Shown: positions 55,776 through 64,000 of the stretch, in pieces
Layout of the letters: the number at the start of each line of letters is the position of its first letter
Position numbering within the stretch: position 1 is the stretch's first letter
Assembly: GCA_943789455.1 (NCBI GenBank)
Contig: CALSUE010000001.1
Coordinates: 561,001 to 625,000, forward strand
Direction of reading: 5' to 3'
DNA length: 64,000 bases
Source: an uncultured Flavobacteriaceae bacterium
Lineage (GTDB): Bacteria; Bacteroidota; Bacteroidia; Flavobacteriales; Flavobacteriaceae
The notes under the pieces: model-generated
What the model saw: the letters and a program-made list of their open reading frames with translations, nothing else
What the model was told of the DNA's origin: nothing
The model's database searches: none
Position numbers and translations under genes: made by a program

Positions 55776-57071
55776 ATGAGAAAAATCATATATAGTTTGA
55801 TGTTTTTACTTATAGTAGTAGACATCTCAGCACAACAAACCCCGGCAAAAAAGCAAACTGAGCCAATATCTATTGAAGGAGCAACAGCACATTTGGGTAA
55901 TGGAGAGATTATTGAAAATTCTCTTATAATGTTTAGTAATGGAAAGATAATTTTTGTTGGAAGTTCAAAAACTAAAATAGCAAGAGTAGGAAAAATTATC
56001 ATGGCAAGTGGACAACATATTTATCCTGGCTTTATAGCTGCTAACTCAACTTTAGGTTTAGTAGAGATCGATGCTGTCAAAGCATCTTCAGATGTTAGAG
56101 AAACAGGAATTATGAATCCACATATTAGAAGTGTGATTGCATACAATGCAGAAAGTAAAGTTGTAGAATCTATGCGACCTAATGGAGTTTTAATGGCACA
56201 GATAACACCACGAGGAGGTACTATATCTGGAACTTCTTCAGTTGTTCAATTGGATGCTTGGAACTGGGAAGATGCTTCCATAAAAAATGATGATGCTATC
56301 CATATAAATTGGCCTTCTAGTTTTACAAATGGAAGATGGTGGCTAGGAGAAGATCCTGCTTTAAAACCGGACAAAAACTACCTTAAAAAAACGGAAGAAA
56401 TAACCTCTTTTTTTAAAAATGCAAAACAGTATCAAAACAAAAAAAATCCAGTAAAGAATTTACCCTTTTCCTCAACTAAGGGATTATTTTTAGGTTCTCA
56501 AAAGCTATTCATCCATGCAAGCGGACAAAGAGAAATTACCGATGCTGTTCATATGGCAACAGATTTAGGGATTAACAATTTAGTTTTAGTTAATGGTCAT
56601 GAAGCAGAAAAAGTTTCAGATTTACTGGTTAAGCACAATATTTCAGTAGTACTTGAAAGACCTCATAGAAATCCAGAAAGTGAAGACCATGCCTATGACT
56701 ACACCTATACGATTGCAAAAACATTAACAGATTTAGGGATTTTAGTTGGTATAGGTATGGAAGGCCAAATGGAAAGAATGAATACTCGTAATTTACCATT
56801 TTACGCGGGTACTTTTGCTGCTCACGGATTAGATAAAGAGGATGCTGTTAAATTAATTACAAACAATGCTGCGAAAATTCTTGGAATTGATAACAAGGTT
56901 GGAACTCTTGAGGTTGGTAAAGACGCTACTTTATTTATTTCTAAAGGAGATGCTCTTGATATGAGAGGAAATGTTTTAACTGAAGCTTTTATTCAAGGAA
57001 GAAACATAAGTTTAGAATCTCACCAAACCAAATTATGGAAACGTTATTCTAATAAATTTAAATCAGAATAA
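55776..57071 (+). CDS. Amidohydrolase-like protein with degenerate metal site
   Basis: From ATG at 55776, one base after the preceding stop, the product is 431 residues with a signal peptide (to about residue 20, VDISAQQ); the longer frame upstream runs inside the previous gene and lacks this peptide. The amidohydrolase fold is clear (GQHIYPGFIAANS, NNAAKILGIDNKVGTLEVGKDA). The first metal His pair is replaced (AANSTL), and the last Asp position reads GIGMEGQ. Two later His survive (FIHASG, NGHEAE). It probably partners the larger neighbour and may be structural. It ends at a terminator. Confidence 0.87.
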   Translation: MRKIIYSLMFLLIVVDISAQQTPAKKQTEPISIEGATAHLGNGEIIENSLIMFSNGKIIFVGSSKTKIARVGKIIMASGQHIYPGFIAANSTLGLVEIDAVKASSDVRETGIMNPHIRSVIAYNAESKVVESMRPNGVLMAQITPRGGTISGTSSVVQLDAWNWEDASIKNDDAIHINWPSSFTNGRWWLGEDPALKPDKNYLKKTEEITSFFKNAKQYQNKKNPVKNLPFSSTKGLFLGSQKLFIHASGQREITDAVHMATDLGINNLVLVNGHEAEKVSDLLVKHNISVVLERPHRNPESEDHAYDYTYTIAKTLTDLGILVGIGMEGQMERMNTRNLPFYAGTFAAHGLDKEDAVKLITNNAAKILGIDNKVGTLEVGKDATLFISKGDALDMRGNVLTEAFIQGRNISLESHQTKLWKRYSNKFKSE

Positions 57072-57079
57072 AAAAAATT

Positions 57080-57113
57080 AAAAAGGGCACTATTAAATTA
57101 GAGCCCTTTTTTT
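57080..57113 (+). terminator. Terminator of the amidohydrolase operon
   Basis: The stem AAAAGGGC/GCCCTTTT with a 14-base AT-rich loop is followed by further T, about 10 bases past the stop at 57071. Confidence 0.75.
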
Positions 57114-57186
57114 ATGAGAATACTGTTTAAAAAGAATTAAAAAGTATAAATTTGTAAGGAACTAAACATTAAATGTTTCAAAGTAA

Positions 57187-57975
57187 ATGAAACAAATACA
57201 AAGTCTTCAAAATCCACTCATAAAAAATATTCTCAAACTCCAAGAGAAATCCCGGGAAAGGAAAAAACAACAATTATTTATCATTGAGGGAAAAAGAGAG
57301 GTTGAACTCGCATTTAAGAGTGATTTTGAGATTGAATCACTTCTATTTATTTCTCAAAAAATAGAGCATCAATATTTAAAACAGTTTAATGCTAAAGAAG
57401 TAATTGAAATTACTTCCGAGGTATATCAAAAAATAGCTTATCGAGAATCAACAGAAGGAATTATAGCTATAGCTAAATCAAAATACATTGATTTAAAGTC
57501 ACTAACTTTCAAAAACAAACATCCATTAATTTTAGTACTTGAAGGTATAGAAAAACCTGGAAATATTGGTGCGATGATTCGAACTGCAGATGCAGCTAAT
57601 ATTGATGCTGTAATTTTAGCAGATCCAAAGACAGATCATTTTAACCCCAATGTAATAAGATCTAGTGTAGGAGGAGTTTTTACTAAAAAAATTGTGATCT
57701 CTTCGTCAGAAGAAATCATAGCATTTTTAAGACAAAAAAACATAAAAATGTATGCTGCAACTTTACAAAACTCAAACAAATATACAGATGAAGATTACAC
57801 AGAAGCATCAGCGATTATTGTTGGTACAGAAGCTAATGGATTAACACAAATTTGGAGAAACCATTCAATAAAAAATATTAATATTCCAATGCAAGGAGAA
57901 ATTGACTCTATGAATGTTTCTGTAGCTGCTGCAATATTACTTTTTGAAGCAAAAAGACAACGAAATTTTAAATGA
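57187..57975 (+). CDS. TrmH/SpoU family RNA 2'-O-methyltransferase
   Basis: A 262-residue SPOUT methyltransferase that would 2'-O-methylate rRNA or tRNA. An N-terminal substrate-binding domain (about 1-95) precedes the knot domain with motif 1 [15 protein letters not shown] (near 121), motif 2 [10 protein letters not shown] and motif 3 [19 protein letters not shown]. The target base cannot be told. It is close to polyphosphate glucokinase (7-base gap) and probably in one operon with it and the M48 gene. Confidence 0.9.
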   Translation: MKQIQSLQNPLIKNILKLQEKSRERKKQQLFIIEGKREVELAFKSDFEIESLLFISQKIEHQYLKQFNAKEVIEITSEVYQKIAYRESTEGIIAIAKSKYIDLKSLTFKNKHPLILVLEGIEKPGNIGAMIRTADAANIDAVILADPKTDHFNPNVIRSSVGGVFTKKIVISSSEEIIAFLRQKNIKMYAATLQNSNKYTDEDYTEASAIIVGTEANGLTQIWRNHSIKNINIPMQGEIDSMNVSVAAAILLFEAKRQRNFK

Positions 57976-57982
57976 TAAATAG

Positions 57983-58729
57983 ATGAAAGTACTTGGTATG
58001 GATATTGGTGGTTCTGGAATTAAAGCTGCTATTGTAGACACTAAAACAGGTGAATTAATCTCTGAAAGACATAGAATAGCAACGCCAAAACCAGCAACAC
58101 CAGATGCTATTGCTAAAATTGTAAAAGAAATGGTTACCTATTTTAATTGGAATAAAGCTGTTGGATGTAGTTTTCCAACAACAATAATAGATGGGAAATG
58201 TATACATTCTGGTAATTTAAGTACAAAGTGGAAAAATATACAAGTTGATGAATTTTTTCAAAGTATTTGTAATATTCCTTTTTACATAAGTAATGATGCT
58301 GATTTAGCAGGTATAGCCGAGGTAACTTTAGGAGCTGGTAAAGGAAAAAAAGGTGTAGTGCTTGTTATTACTATAGGAACTGGAATAGGATCTGGTTTAT
58401 TTAACAATGGAAAATTAATTCCTAATTTAGAAATAGGAAAATTACTCCATAAAGATGGAGAAATAATTGAGTTCTTTTGTGCAGATTCTATCAGAAAAAA
58501 AGAAGAATTAACACTACAGGAATGGGCTCTTCGCTTTGATGTTTTACTTCAATACATCAAAACAATATTCTCGCCTAATCTAATTATTCTAGGAGGTGGT
58601 ATTAGTAAAAAATATGATAAATTTAAAGACCATTTGAGTACAGATGTAAAGATTAAAGTTGCTAAGTTTAAAAATAATGCAGGAATTATTGGCGCAGCTA
58701 TGTATGCTAGCAAAAAGATTAGTAAATAA
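57983..58729 (+). CDS. ppgK: Polyphosphate glucokinase (ROK family)
   Basis: A 248-residue ROK kinase that phosphorylates glucose, with polyphosphate as the probable donor. The N-terminal phosphate motif is [16 protein letters not shown] (residues 3-18), the catalytic base is in [11 protein letters not shown], and [12 protein letters not shown] follows. It lacks the ROK CxCGxxGC zinc motif, as expected of the polyphosphate type. Donor preference is a family inference. Its stop overlaps the M48 start by one base (TAATG). Confidence 0.88.
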   Translation: MKVLGMDIGGSGIKAAIVDTKTGELISERHRIATPKPATPDAIAKIVKEMVTYFNWNKAVGCSFPTTIIDGKCIHSGNLSTKWKNIQVDEFFQSICNIPFYISNDADLAGIAEVTLGAGKGKKGVVLVITIGTGIGSGLFNNGKLIPNLEIGKLLHKDGEIIEFFCADSIRKKEELTLQEWALRFDVLLQYIKTIFSPNLIILGGGISKKYDKFKDHLSTDVKIKVAKFKNNAGIIGAAMYASKKISK

Positions 58730-59958
58730 TGGAACCCACTACCCTATTTAATATTCTAATAAGCATTTTATTAATAAAATTTGTTTTAGATACGGTTTTA
58801 AATCATTTAAATGCTAAACATTTTAATGACACTCCACCCAATGAAGTTTCTGATGTTTATGAAATAGATGAATACCGAAAATCTCAACAATACAAAAAAA
58901 CGAATCACAACTTTAATATATTTTCTTCATTATTTTCTTTACTTACAATACTTAGTTTTTTCTTTTTTAACGGATTTTTAATGTTAGATAATTTTGCAAG
59001 AGGATTTTCTGACAATACCATAACCACAACTTTAATTTTTTTTGGAATTATAAGTATTGGAAGTGATATAATAAGCATACCATTTTCGTTATATAAAACC
59101 TTTGTAATAGAGGGGGGATTTGGATTTAATAAAACGAGTAAAAAAACTTTCTTTTTAGATAAGTTGAAAGGACTTTTGATGACTATTTTTCTTGGAGGAG
59201 CTATTCTAGCATTAATTACTTGGTTTTATGAATTCACAGGAAGTTATTTCTGGCTTTACACTTGGGGATTAATTACCCTTTTCTCCCTATTTATGAATAT
59301 GTTTTATTCTAAACTTATTGTTCCTCTTTTTAATAAACAAACCCCTTTAAAAGAGGGAGAACTTAAAAACGCTATTGCAAAATATACAAATTCTGTTGGA
59401 TTTAAGGTAGATCATATTTTTGTGATTAATGGATCAAAACGTTCTACAAAAGCTAATGCCTATTTTTCTGGTTTTGGAAATCAAAAAAGGATTACGCTTT
59501 ATGATACACTTATAAATGATTTAAGTACTGATGAAATTGTAGCTGTGTTAGCACATGAAGTGGGTCATTACAAAAAAAAACATATCATTTTTAATTTGAC
59601 AGCTTCAGTTATGCTTACTGGTTTTACTTTATTTCTATTATCGTTATTCATTAATACACCAATATTTTCGTTAGCATTAGGGGTTTCAATTCCTAGCTTT
59701 CACATCGGTTTAATTACATTTGGAATTTTATATTCACCCATAACTCAAATTACGGGAATGTTTATGAATTTCATGTCTAGGAAATTTGAATATCAAGCTG
59801 ATAATTATGCTAAAAAAACAGTAGCTAGTGAACCACTAATTAGTTCACTAAAAAAATTATCAAAAAATAGTTTAAGCAATCTAACACCTCATTTTCTATA
59901 CGTTTTTATTCATTACTCACATCCAACTCTACTGAACAGAATAAAAAACTTAAAGTAA
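58729..59958 (+). CDS. M48 family (Ste24/CAAX prenyl protease-like) metallopeptidase
   Basis: A 409-residue integral membrane zinc protease. Several hydrophobic helices flank the motif AHEVGHYKKKH with HEVGH at residues 276-280, and the third ligand Glu lies in KFEYQADNYA. The overall layout matches Ste24-type CAAX proteases and not HtpX. Prenylated substrates are unlikely in bacteria, so a role in membrane protein quality control is the usual guess. It shares a TAATG overlap with the kinase gene. Confidence 0.92.
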   Translation: MEPTTLFNILISILLIKFVLDTVLNHLNAKHFNDTPPNEVSDVYEIDEYRKSQQYKKTNHNFNIFSSLFSLLTILSFFFFNGFLMLDNFARGFSDNTITTTLIFFGIISIGSDIISIPFSLYKTFVIEGGFGFNKTSKKTFFLDKLKGLLMTIFLGGAILALITWFYEFTGSYFWLYTWGLITLFSLFMNMFYSKLIVPLFNKQTPLKEGELKNAIAKYTNSVGFKVDHIFVINGSKRSTKANAYFSGFGNQKRITLYDTLINDLSTDEIVAVLAHEVGHYKKKHIIFNLTASVMLTGFTLFLLSLFINTPIFSLALGVSIPSFHIGLITFGILYSPITQITGMFMNFMSRKFEYQADNYAKKTVASEPLISSLKKLSKNSLSNLTPHFLYVFIHYSHPTLLNRIKNLK

Positions 59959-60077
59959 TAAACTCGACTTAAAAATTTGCTCAAATATAATTTTTACACT
60001 ACATTCATTACTTGTAGAAAAGCACCGCGTAATGTGGTGTTTAATTACAATTTTTCTTGATACATATAAACTAATTT

Positions 60078-62294
60078 TTGAATTACAAGGCAACCATAGA
60101 AGAAGAAAATAAAGAAATAGCTAAACGCTATAAAAATCTCTTAAAAGAAACCTATCAAACATTATCAAGATCGGATAAATTAATGATACGGAAAGCATTT
60201 AATTTATCTGTCGAAGCACATTCAAATCAAAGAAGGAAAACTGGTGAACCTTATATTTTTCATCCAATATCAGTTGCTAAAATTGTAGCCAATGAAATTG
60301 GATTAGGAGCCATATCTATTGCAGCTGCTTTATTGCATGATGTTGTTGAAGATACAGCTTATACATTAAATGATATAGAACGTTTATTTGGGGAAACTGT
60401 TGCTAGAATCGTAAGTGGTTTAACTAAAATTTCTAGTCTTAAAAAAGATAAAGATCATTCGATACAAGCTGAGAATTTCAGAAAAATGTTACTCACTCTA
60501 CATGACGATGTTCGTGTGATTTTAATTAAAGTAGCAGATAGGTTGCATAATATGCAAACAATGGATGCTATGCCCGCTTATAAACAAGTGAAAATTGCTT
60601 CTGAAACTTTATATATTTATGCTCCTCTAGCGCATCGCTTGGGGTTATATAATATAAAAACTGAATTAGAAGATTTAGGCCTAAAATATACTGAACCTGA
60701 GGTATATAAAGATATTTTAAGTAAAATAAGTGAAAGTAAAGAAGATCAAGAGATCTATATAAAATCATTTGAAAATACTTTGAATAGTGGTCTAAGCAAA
60801 GAAAGTTTTAAATATCAAATTAAAGGACGTTTTAAATCTATTTTTTCTATCAGAAGAAAAATGCGCAAGCAAAATGTTTCTTTTGAAGAGGTTTATGATA
60901 AGTTTGCCATCAGAATTATATATGAGCCTACTTCCAAAGACGAAAAATTTGATGCTTGGAAAATTTATTCAATAGTTACTGATTATTTTAAACCTAATCC
61001 CTCTCGTCTTAGAGATTGGATTTCTCAACCAAAATCTACAGGGTATGAGGCATTACACATCACTGTTGTTGGACCTCAATCAAAATGGGTAGAAGTTCAA
61101 ATTCGATCAAACAGAATGGATGAAATAGCAGAAAAGGGTTATGCAGCACATTTTAAATATAAACAAGGCATAGAAAATGATAATGGTTTGGATGGTTGGT
61201 TAAATCGACTAAAGGAAACTTTAGAAAACCAAAGTATTAATGCAGTTGATTTTGTAGAAGATTTTAAATTAAACCTTTATGCTAAAGAAATTTATGTTTT
61301 CACTCCAAAGGGTGACTTAAAATCTTTACCTAAAGGGGCTTCAGCATTAGATTTTGCTTTTTCAATACATACTGATGTTGGGTTAAAATGTAGAGGTGTA
61401 AAAGTAAATGGGAAGTTAGTTCCTTTAAGTTTTGAACTCTCAAGTGGAGATCAAATTGAAGTTTTTACAACTTCTAATAATAAACCCAATGCTCGTTGGT
61501 TAGATTTTGTTATAACTGCAAGGGCAAGAACAAAAATTAAAACTGCATTAAAAGAACAAGAAAAAAAGATTGCAGAAGAAGGTAAAGCAATATTAGCTAG
61601 AAAGCTACGACACTTGAAAATTAATTTTAATGAAAAGTCTTTAAATGAATTGGTTGTTTTTTTTAAATTAAAAACCAGCTTTGATCTATTTTTTAGAATT
61701 GGAAATGGAGCAATCGATAATACCCAACTGAAGAATTTTGTGAGTCAGAGAAACAACATGATTGTTAACTTCTTTAAGAAACGCTTAGTAAGACCACCAT
61801 CAAAAGAATTAATTAACAAAGAAGAAGTTTCTACCAAATATGACGATCTTGTTTTTGGGACAGAGGAGGAAAAATTGGATTATACTGCATCTAAATGTTG
61901 CAAGCCAATTCCAGGAGATAAAGTATTTGGTTTCATTACTATAAATGAGGGAATTAAAATTCATAAAAATGATTGTCCAAATTCAATTTCATTACAATCT
62001 AATTACGCTTACAGAGTTATTAAAGCAAAATGGATAGATTCTACAAATCAAGAATTTAAAGCAATTTTGAAGGTAAGTGGAGAAGACAACAAAGGAATTG
62101 TAAATAATTTAACTAAAATTATCTCAAATACTATGGATGTATTTATCCATAGCATAAATATTGCTGGGAATGAGGGGGTTTTTGATGGAAAACTATCAAT
62201 TAGTGTTAAAAATAGAACCCAGCTAAATAAATTGATAGAAAGTATAAAAAAGGTTGAAGGTGTAAAAAAAGTGCAACGTGTTAATACAATGTAA
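60078..62294 (+). CDS. rel: Bifunctional (p)ppGpp synthetase/hydrolase
   Basis: This is the RelA/SpoT-family enzyme that makes and breaks (p)ppGpp in the stringent response. The 738-residue product starts with TTG at 60078, since no ATG is available before the HD domain. The HD hydrolase is intact (LLHDVVEDT, His87-Asp88, and ADRLHNM). The synthetase has RLRDWISQPKSTGYEALH, the R-x-K/R-D type of bifunctional enzymes. TGS (IYVFTPKGDLKSLPKGASALDF), a Cys-containing zinc-finger region (SKCCKPIPGD) and a C-terminal ACT domain follow. The fur gene is downstream. Confidence 0.95.
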   Translation: MNYKATIEEENKEIAKRYKNLLKETYQTLSRSDKLMIRKAFNLSVEAHSNQRRKTGEPYIFHPISVAKIVANEIGLGAISIAAALLHDVVEDTAYTLNDIERLFGETVARIVSGLTKISSLKKDKDHSIQAENFRKMLLTLHDDVRVILIKVADRLHNMQTMDAMPAYKQVKIASETLYIYAPLAHRLGLYNIKTELEDLGLKYTEPEVYKDILSKISESKEDQEIYIKSFENTLNSGLSKESFKYQIKGRFKSIFSIRRKMRKQNVSFEEVYDKFAIRIIYEPTSKDEKFDAWKIYSIVTDYFKPNPSRLRDWISQPKSTGYEALHITVVGPQSKWVEVQIRSNRMDEIAEKGYAAHFKYKQGIENDNGLDGWLNRLKETLENQSINAVDFVEDFKLNLYAKEIYVFTPKGDLKSLPKGASALDFAFSIHTDVGLKCRGVKVNGKLVPLSFELSSGDQIEVFTTSNNKPNARWLDFVITARARTKIKTALKEQEKKIAEEGKAILARKLRHLKINFNEKSLNELVVFFKLKTSFDLFFRIGNGAIDNTQLKNFVSQRNNMIVNFFKKRLVRPPSKELINKEEVSTKYDDLVFGTEEEKLDYTASKCCKPIPGDKVFGFITINEGIKIHKNDCPNSISLQSNYAYRVIKAKWIDSTNQEFKAILKVSGEDNKGIVNNLTKIISNTMDVFIHSINIAGNEGVFDGKLSISVKNRTQLNKLIESIKKVEGVKKVQRVNTM

Positions 62295-62364
62295 ATAACC
62301 TTCTGTAAAAACATTAATTTATAACAATAATAACATTAAATTTGTTTACTTATAAAGTGATATT

Positions 62365-62814
62365 ATGGTCTCAAAAAACAATCAAGAAGTTGTAAAAAGA
62401 GTATTTACAACTTTTTTAGAAGAGAACAAGCACAGGAAAACTCCGGAGAGATATGCTATCCTACAAGAAATATATGATGTAGATGAACATTTTGATATTG
62501 AATCTTTATATATCAATATGAAAAACAAAAATTACCGGGTAAGCAGAGCAACATTATACAATACAATAGATTTATTGCTTGATTGTGGTCTTGTCAGAAA
62601 ACACCAATTTGATGGTCAGTCTATGGCTCGCTATGAAAAAAGTTATTTTGACAAACAACATGACCACGTAATACTTACCGATACTGGAGAAGTTAAAGAG
62701 TTTTGTGATCCTAGAATTCAAGTTATTAAAAAAACAATTGAAGAAGTTTTTGATATAGATATTCATAATCATTCACTTTACTTTTACGGAACAAAAAAAC
62801 AATCAAAAAACTAA
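62365..62814 (+). CDS. Fur-family transcriptional regulator
   Basis: A 149-residue Fur-type repressor. The winged helix (about 15-85) has [22 protein letters not shown] and the recognition helix [19 protein letters not shown]. The dimer/metal domain has [23 protein letters not shown]: the HDH metal site is present but the structural CxxC pairs are not, leaving one Cys. Whether it senses iron, zinc or peroxide is unclear. It lies 19 bases before purA, on the same strand. Confidence 0.88.
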   Translation: MVSKNNQEVVKRVFTTFLEENKHRKTPERYAILQEIYDVDEHFDIESLYINMKNKNYRVSRATLYNTIDLLLDCGLVRKHQFDGQSMARYEKSYFDKQHDHVILTDTGEVKEFCDPRIQVIKKTIEEVFDIDIHNHSLYFYGTKKQSKN

Positions 62815-62833
62815 TTTTTTAGAATTAAATTAC

Positions 62834-64000
62834 ATGGGGGTAGATTTATTACTTGGTCTTCAATGGGGAGATGAAGGGAAAGGAAAAATTGTAGATGTTC
62901 TTACCAAGAACTATGACATTATAGCAAGATTTCAAGGAGGACCAAACGCAGGTCATACTCTTATCTTTGATGGACACAAGCATGTTTTACATACAATTCC
63001 CTCTGGAATTTTTCATGAAAGTGCTTTAAATGTTGTTGGAAATGGTGTTGTTATAGATCCTGTAATTTTCAAAAAAGAATTAGAAAATCTTGATAAACAT
63101 AACATTGATTATGAATCGAAATTACTTATTTCTAGAAAGGCACATTTAATATTACCAACTCATAGATTATTAGATGCTGCTTCAGAGACTTCAAAAGGTA
63201 AGGCTAAGATTGGTTCTACTCTCAAAGGTATTGGTCCAACATATATGGATAAAACTGGAAGAAATGGAATGAGAATTGGAGATTTAGAAATGGACAATTG
63301 GAAAGATAAATATCAAGCCTTGACCTCAAAGCATATCAAAATGTTGGATTTTTTCAATGTAGATATACAATACAATCTAAAAGAGCTAGAAGAGGAATTT
63401 TGCAAGGGTGTTGATAAATTAAGAAGATTACAATTTATTGATAGTGAAGAATTCTTAAACAATGCTGTCAAAGAAAAGAAAACAATACTCGCTGAGGGAG
63501 CCCAAGGTTCATTATTAGACATAGATTTTGGTACGTACCCGTTTGTTACCTCCTCAAATACTACCGCAGCTGGAGCTTGTACAGGTTTAGGTGTTGCACC
63601 AAATAGAATTGGTGAAGTGTTTGGTATTTTTAAAGCGTACACAACTCGAGTAGGTTCTGGTCCTTTTCCAACAGAATTATTTGATAAAGATGGGGCAAAA
63701 ATGGCAAAAGTAGGTCATGAATTTGGAGCAACAACAGGTAGACCAAGACGCTGTGGATGGTTAGACTTAGTAGCTTTAAAATATGCTGTTGATATCAATG
63801 GTGTTACTCAATTAATGATGATGAAAGGAGATGTTCTCTCAGGGTTTAAAACATTAAAAGTTTGTACATCCTACAACTATAAAGGAGAGGAAATTAGTCA
63901 TCTACCTTATAATATTGAACCAGAAAATGTATCTGTAAATTACACTGAATTTAAGGGTTGGGATGAAGATTTAACAAAGATGACTTCTGAAGATCAATTG
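62834..64000 (+). CDS. purA: Adenylosuccinate synthase (3' end cut by window edge)
   Basis: PurA forms adenylosuccinate from IMP and aspartate with GTP, on the way to AMP. My reading from ATG 62834 gives MGVDLLLGLQWGDEGKGKI, with the GTP loop QWGDEGKGK and the catalytic Asp and His of GGPNAGHTL, and later GTYPFVTSSNTTAAGACTG and TTGRPRRCGWLDL. The frame is open for 389 codons to the window edge; a full-length enzyme is about 420-430, so some 35 residues are missing. It probably shares a transcript with the Fur gene. Confidence 0.96.
   Translation, partial: MGVDLLLGLQWGDEGKGKIVDVLTKNYDIIARFQGGPNAGHTLIFDGHKHVLHTIPSGIFHESALNVVGNGVVIDPVIFKKELENLDKHNIDYESKLLISRKAHLILPTHRLLDAASETSKGKAKIGSTLKGIGPTYMDKTGRNGMRIGDLEMDNWKDKYQALTSKHIKMLDFFNVDIQYNLKELEEEFCKGVDKLRRLQFIDSEEFLNNAVKEKKTILAEGAQGSLLDIDFGTYPFVTSSNTTAAGACTGLGVAPNRIGEVFGIFKAYTTRVGSGPFPTELFDKDGAKMAKVGHEFGATTGRPRRCGWLDLVALKYAVDINGVTQLMMMKGDVLSGFKTLKVCTSYNYKGEEISHLPYNIEPENVSVNYTEFKGWDEDLTKMTSEDQL

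Noticed and set aside
60021..60043. Hairpin before rel
   Set aside because: Only about 4-5 pairs (GCACC with GGTGT) and no T run follow; not enough to claim a terminator or leader element.

Overview
The window is a 64 kb piece of low-GC (roughly one third G+C by eye) chromosome from a member of the Bacteroidota, most likely a marine Flavobacteriaceae. The reasons are TAnnTTTG-type -7 promoter elements, near absence of Shine-Dalgarno sites, bacillithiol genes (bshA, bshB1), a PorV/PorQ-family protein, TonB-dependent receptors with carboxypeptidase-like plug extensions, and flavobacterial families such as DUF4105, DUF3810, DUF2520 and DUF2147. Coding is dense on both strands. No phage, insertion sequence, CRISPR array, rRNA operon or clear genomic island was seen, and no stretch above 300 bases lacks a gene or RNA. 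This is almost entirely core chromosome; I found no convincing undescribed multi-gene system.

Layout. 1-12 kb: recQ (cut by the window edge), tatC, a carboxymuconolactone decarboxylase-like protein, lptB, pssA, a YheT-type hydrolase, a PorV2-DUF4105 pair, bifunctional ftcD, an acetyltransferase and a carboxypeptidase-regulatory-domain protein, then aroQ. 12-17 kb: two outer-membrane barrel genes, the second frameshifted; a xerD-type recombinase broken by two frameshifts; then rny, a 6S-like RNA, zapA and a coiled-coil protein. 17-26 kb: an M23 peptidase, a TonB receptor, bcp, nth, a 47-residue ORF and its ECF sigma factor, uvrA, tRNA-His. 26-34 kb: bshB1 coupled to a cystathionine gamma-synthase-type enzyme, DUF2520 and KdsC-type phosphatase, DUF2147, pcm, a Gfo/Idh oxidoreductase, 3-hydroxybutyryl-CoA dehydrogenase and a PagL-like lipid A deacylase. 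34-39 kb: a MacAB-type efflux operon, then DCC, HAD and GNAT genes. 40-52 kb: typA, a small LETM1-like protein with proline dehydrogenase, aroB, bshA, the N-terminal half of transketolase, a protein often labelled asparagine synthetase B, an S9 peptidase, dnaB. 52-64 kb: a DUF3810 membrane metalloprotease-like protein, two amidohydrolase genes, an rRNA/tRNA methyltransferase, polyphosphate glucokinase, an M48 protease, rel, a Fur regulator and purA (cut by the window edge).

Functional themes: envelope biogenesis (TatC, LptB, PssA, KdsC, PagL-like, PorV2, M23), genome maintenance (RecQ, XerD, Nth, UvrA, DnaB), bacillithiol and sulfur metabolism, and the stringent response. The points most worth checking are three single-base frame breaks within 1.4 kb (13.1-14.5 kb), the 6S-like RNA between zapA and rny, the tRNA-His acceptor stem with two U-U mismatches, the three amidohydrolase modules of which only one keeps the full metal site, and several conserved genes of unknown role.
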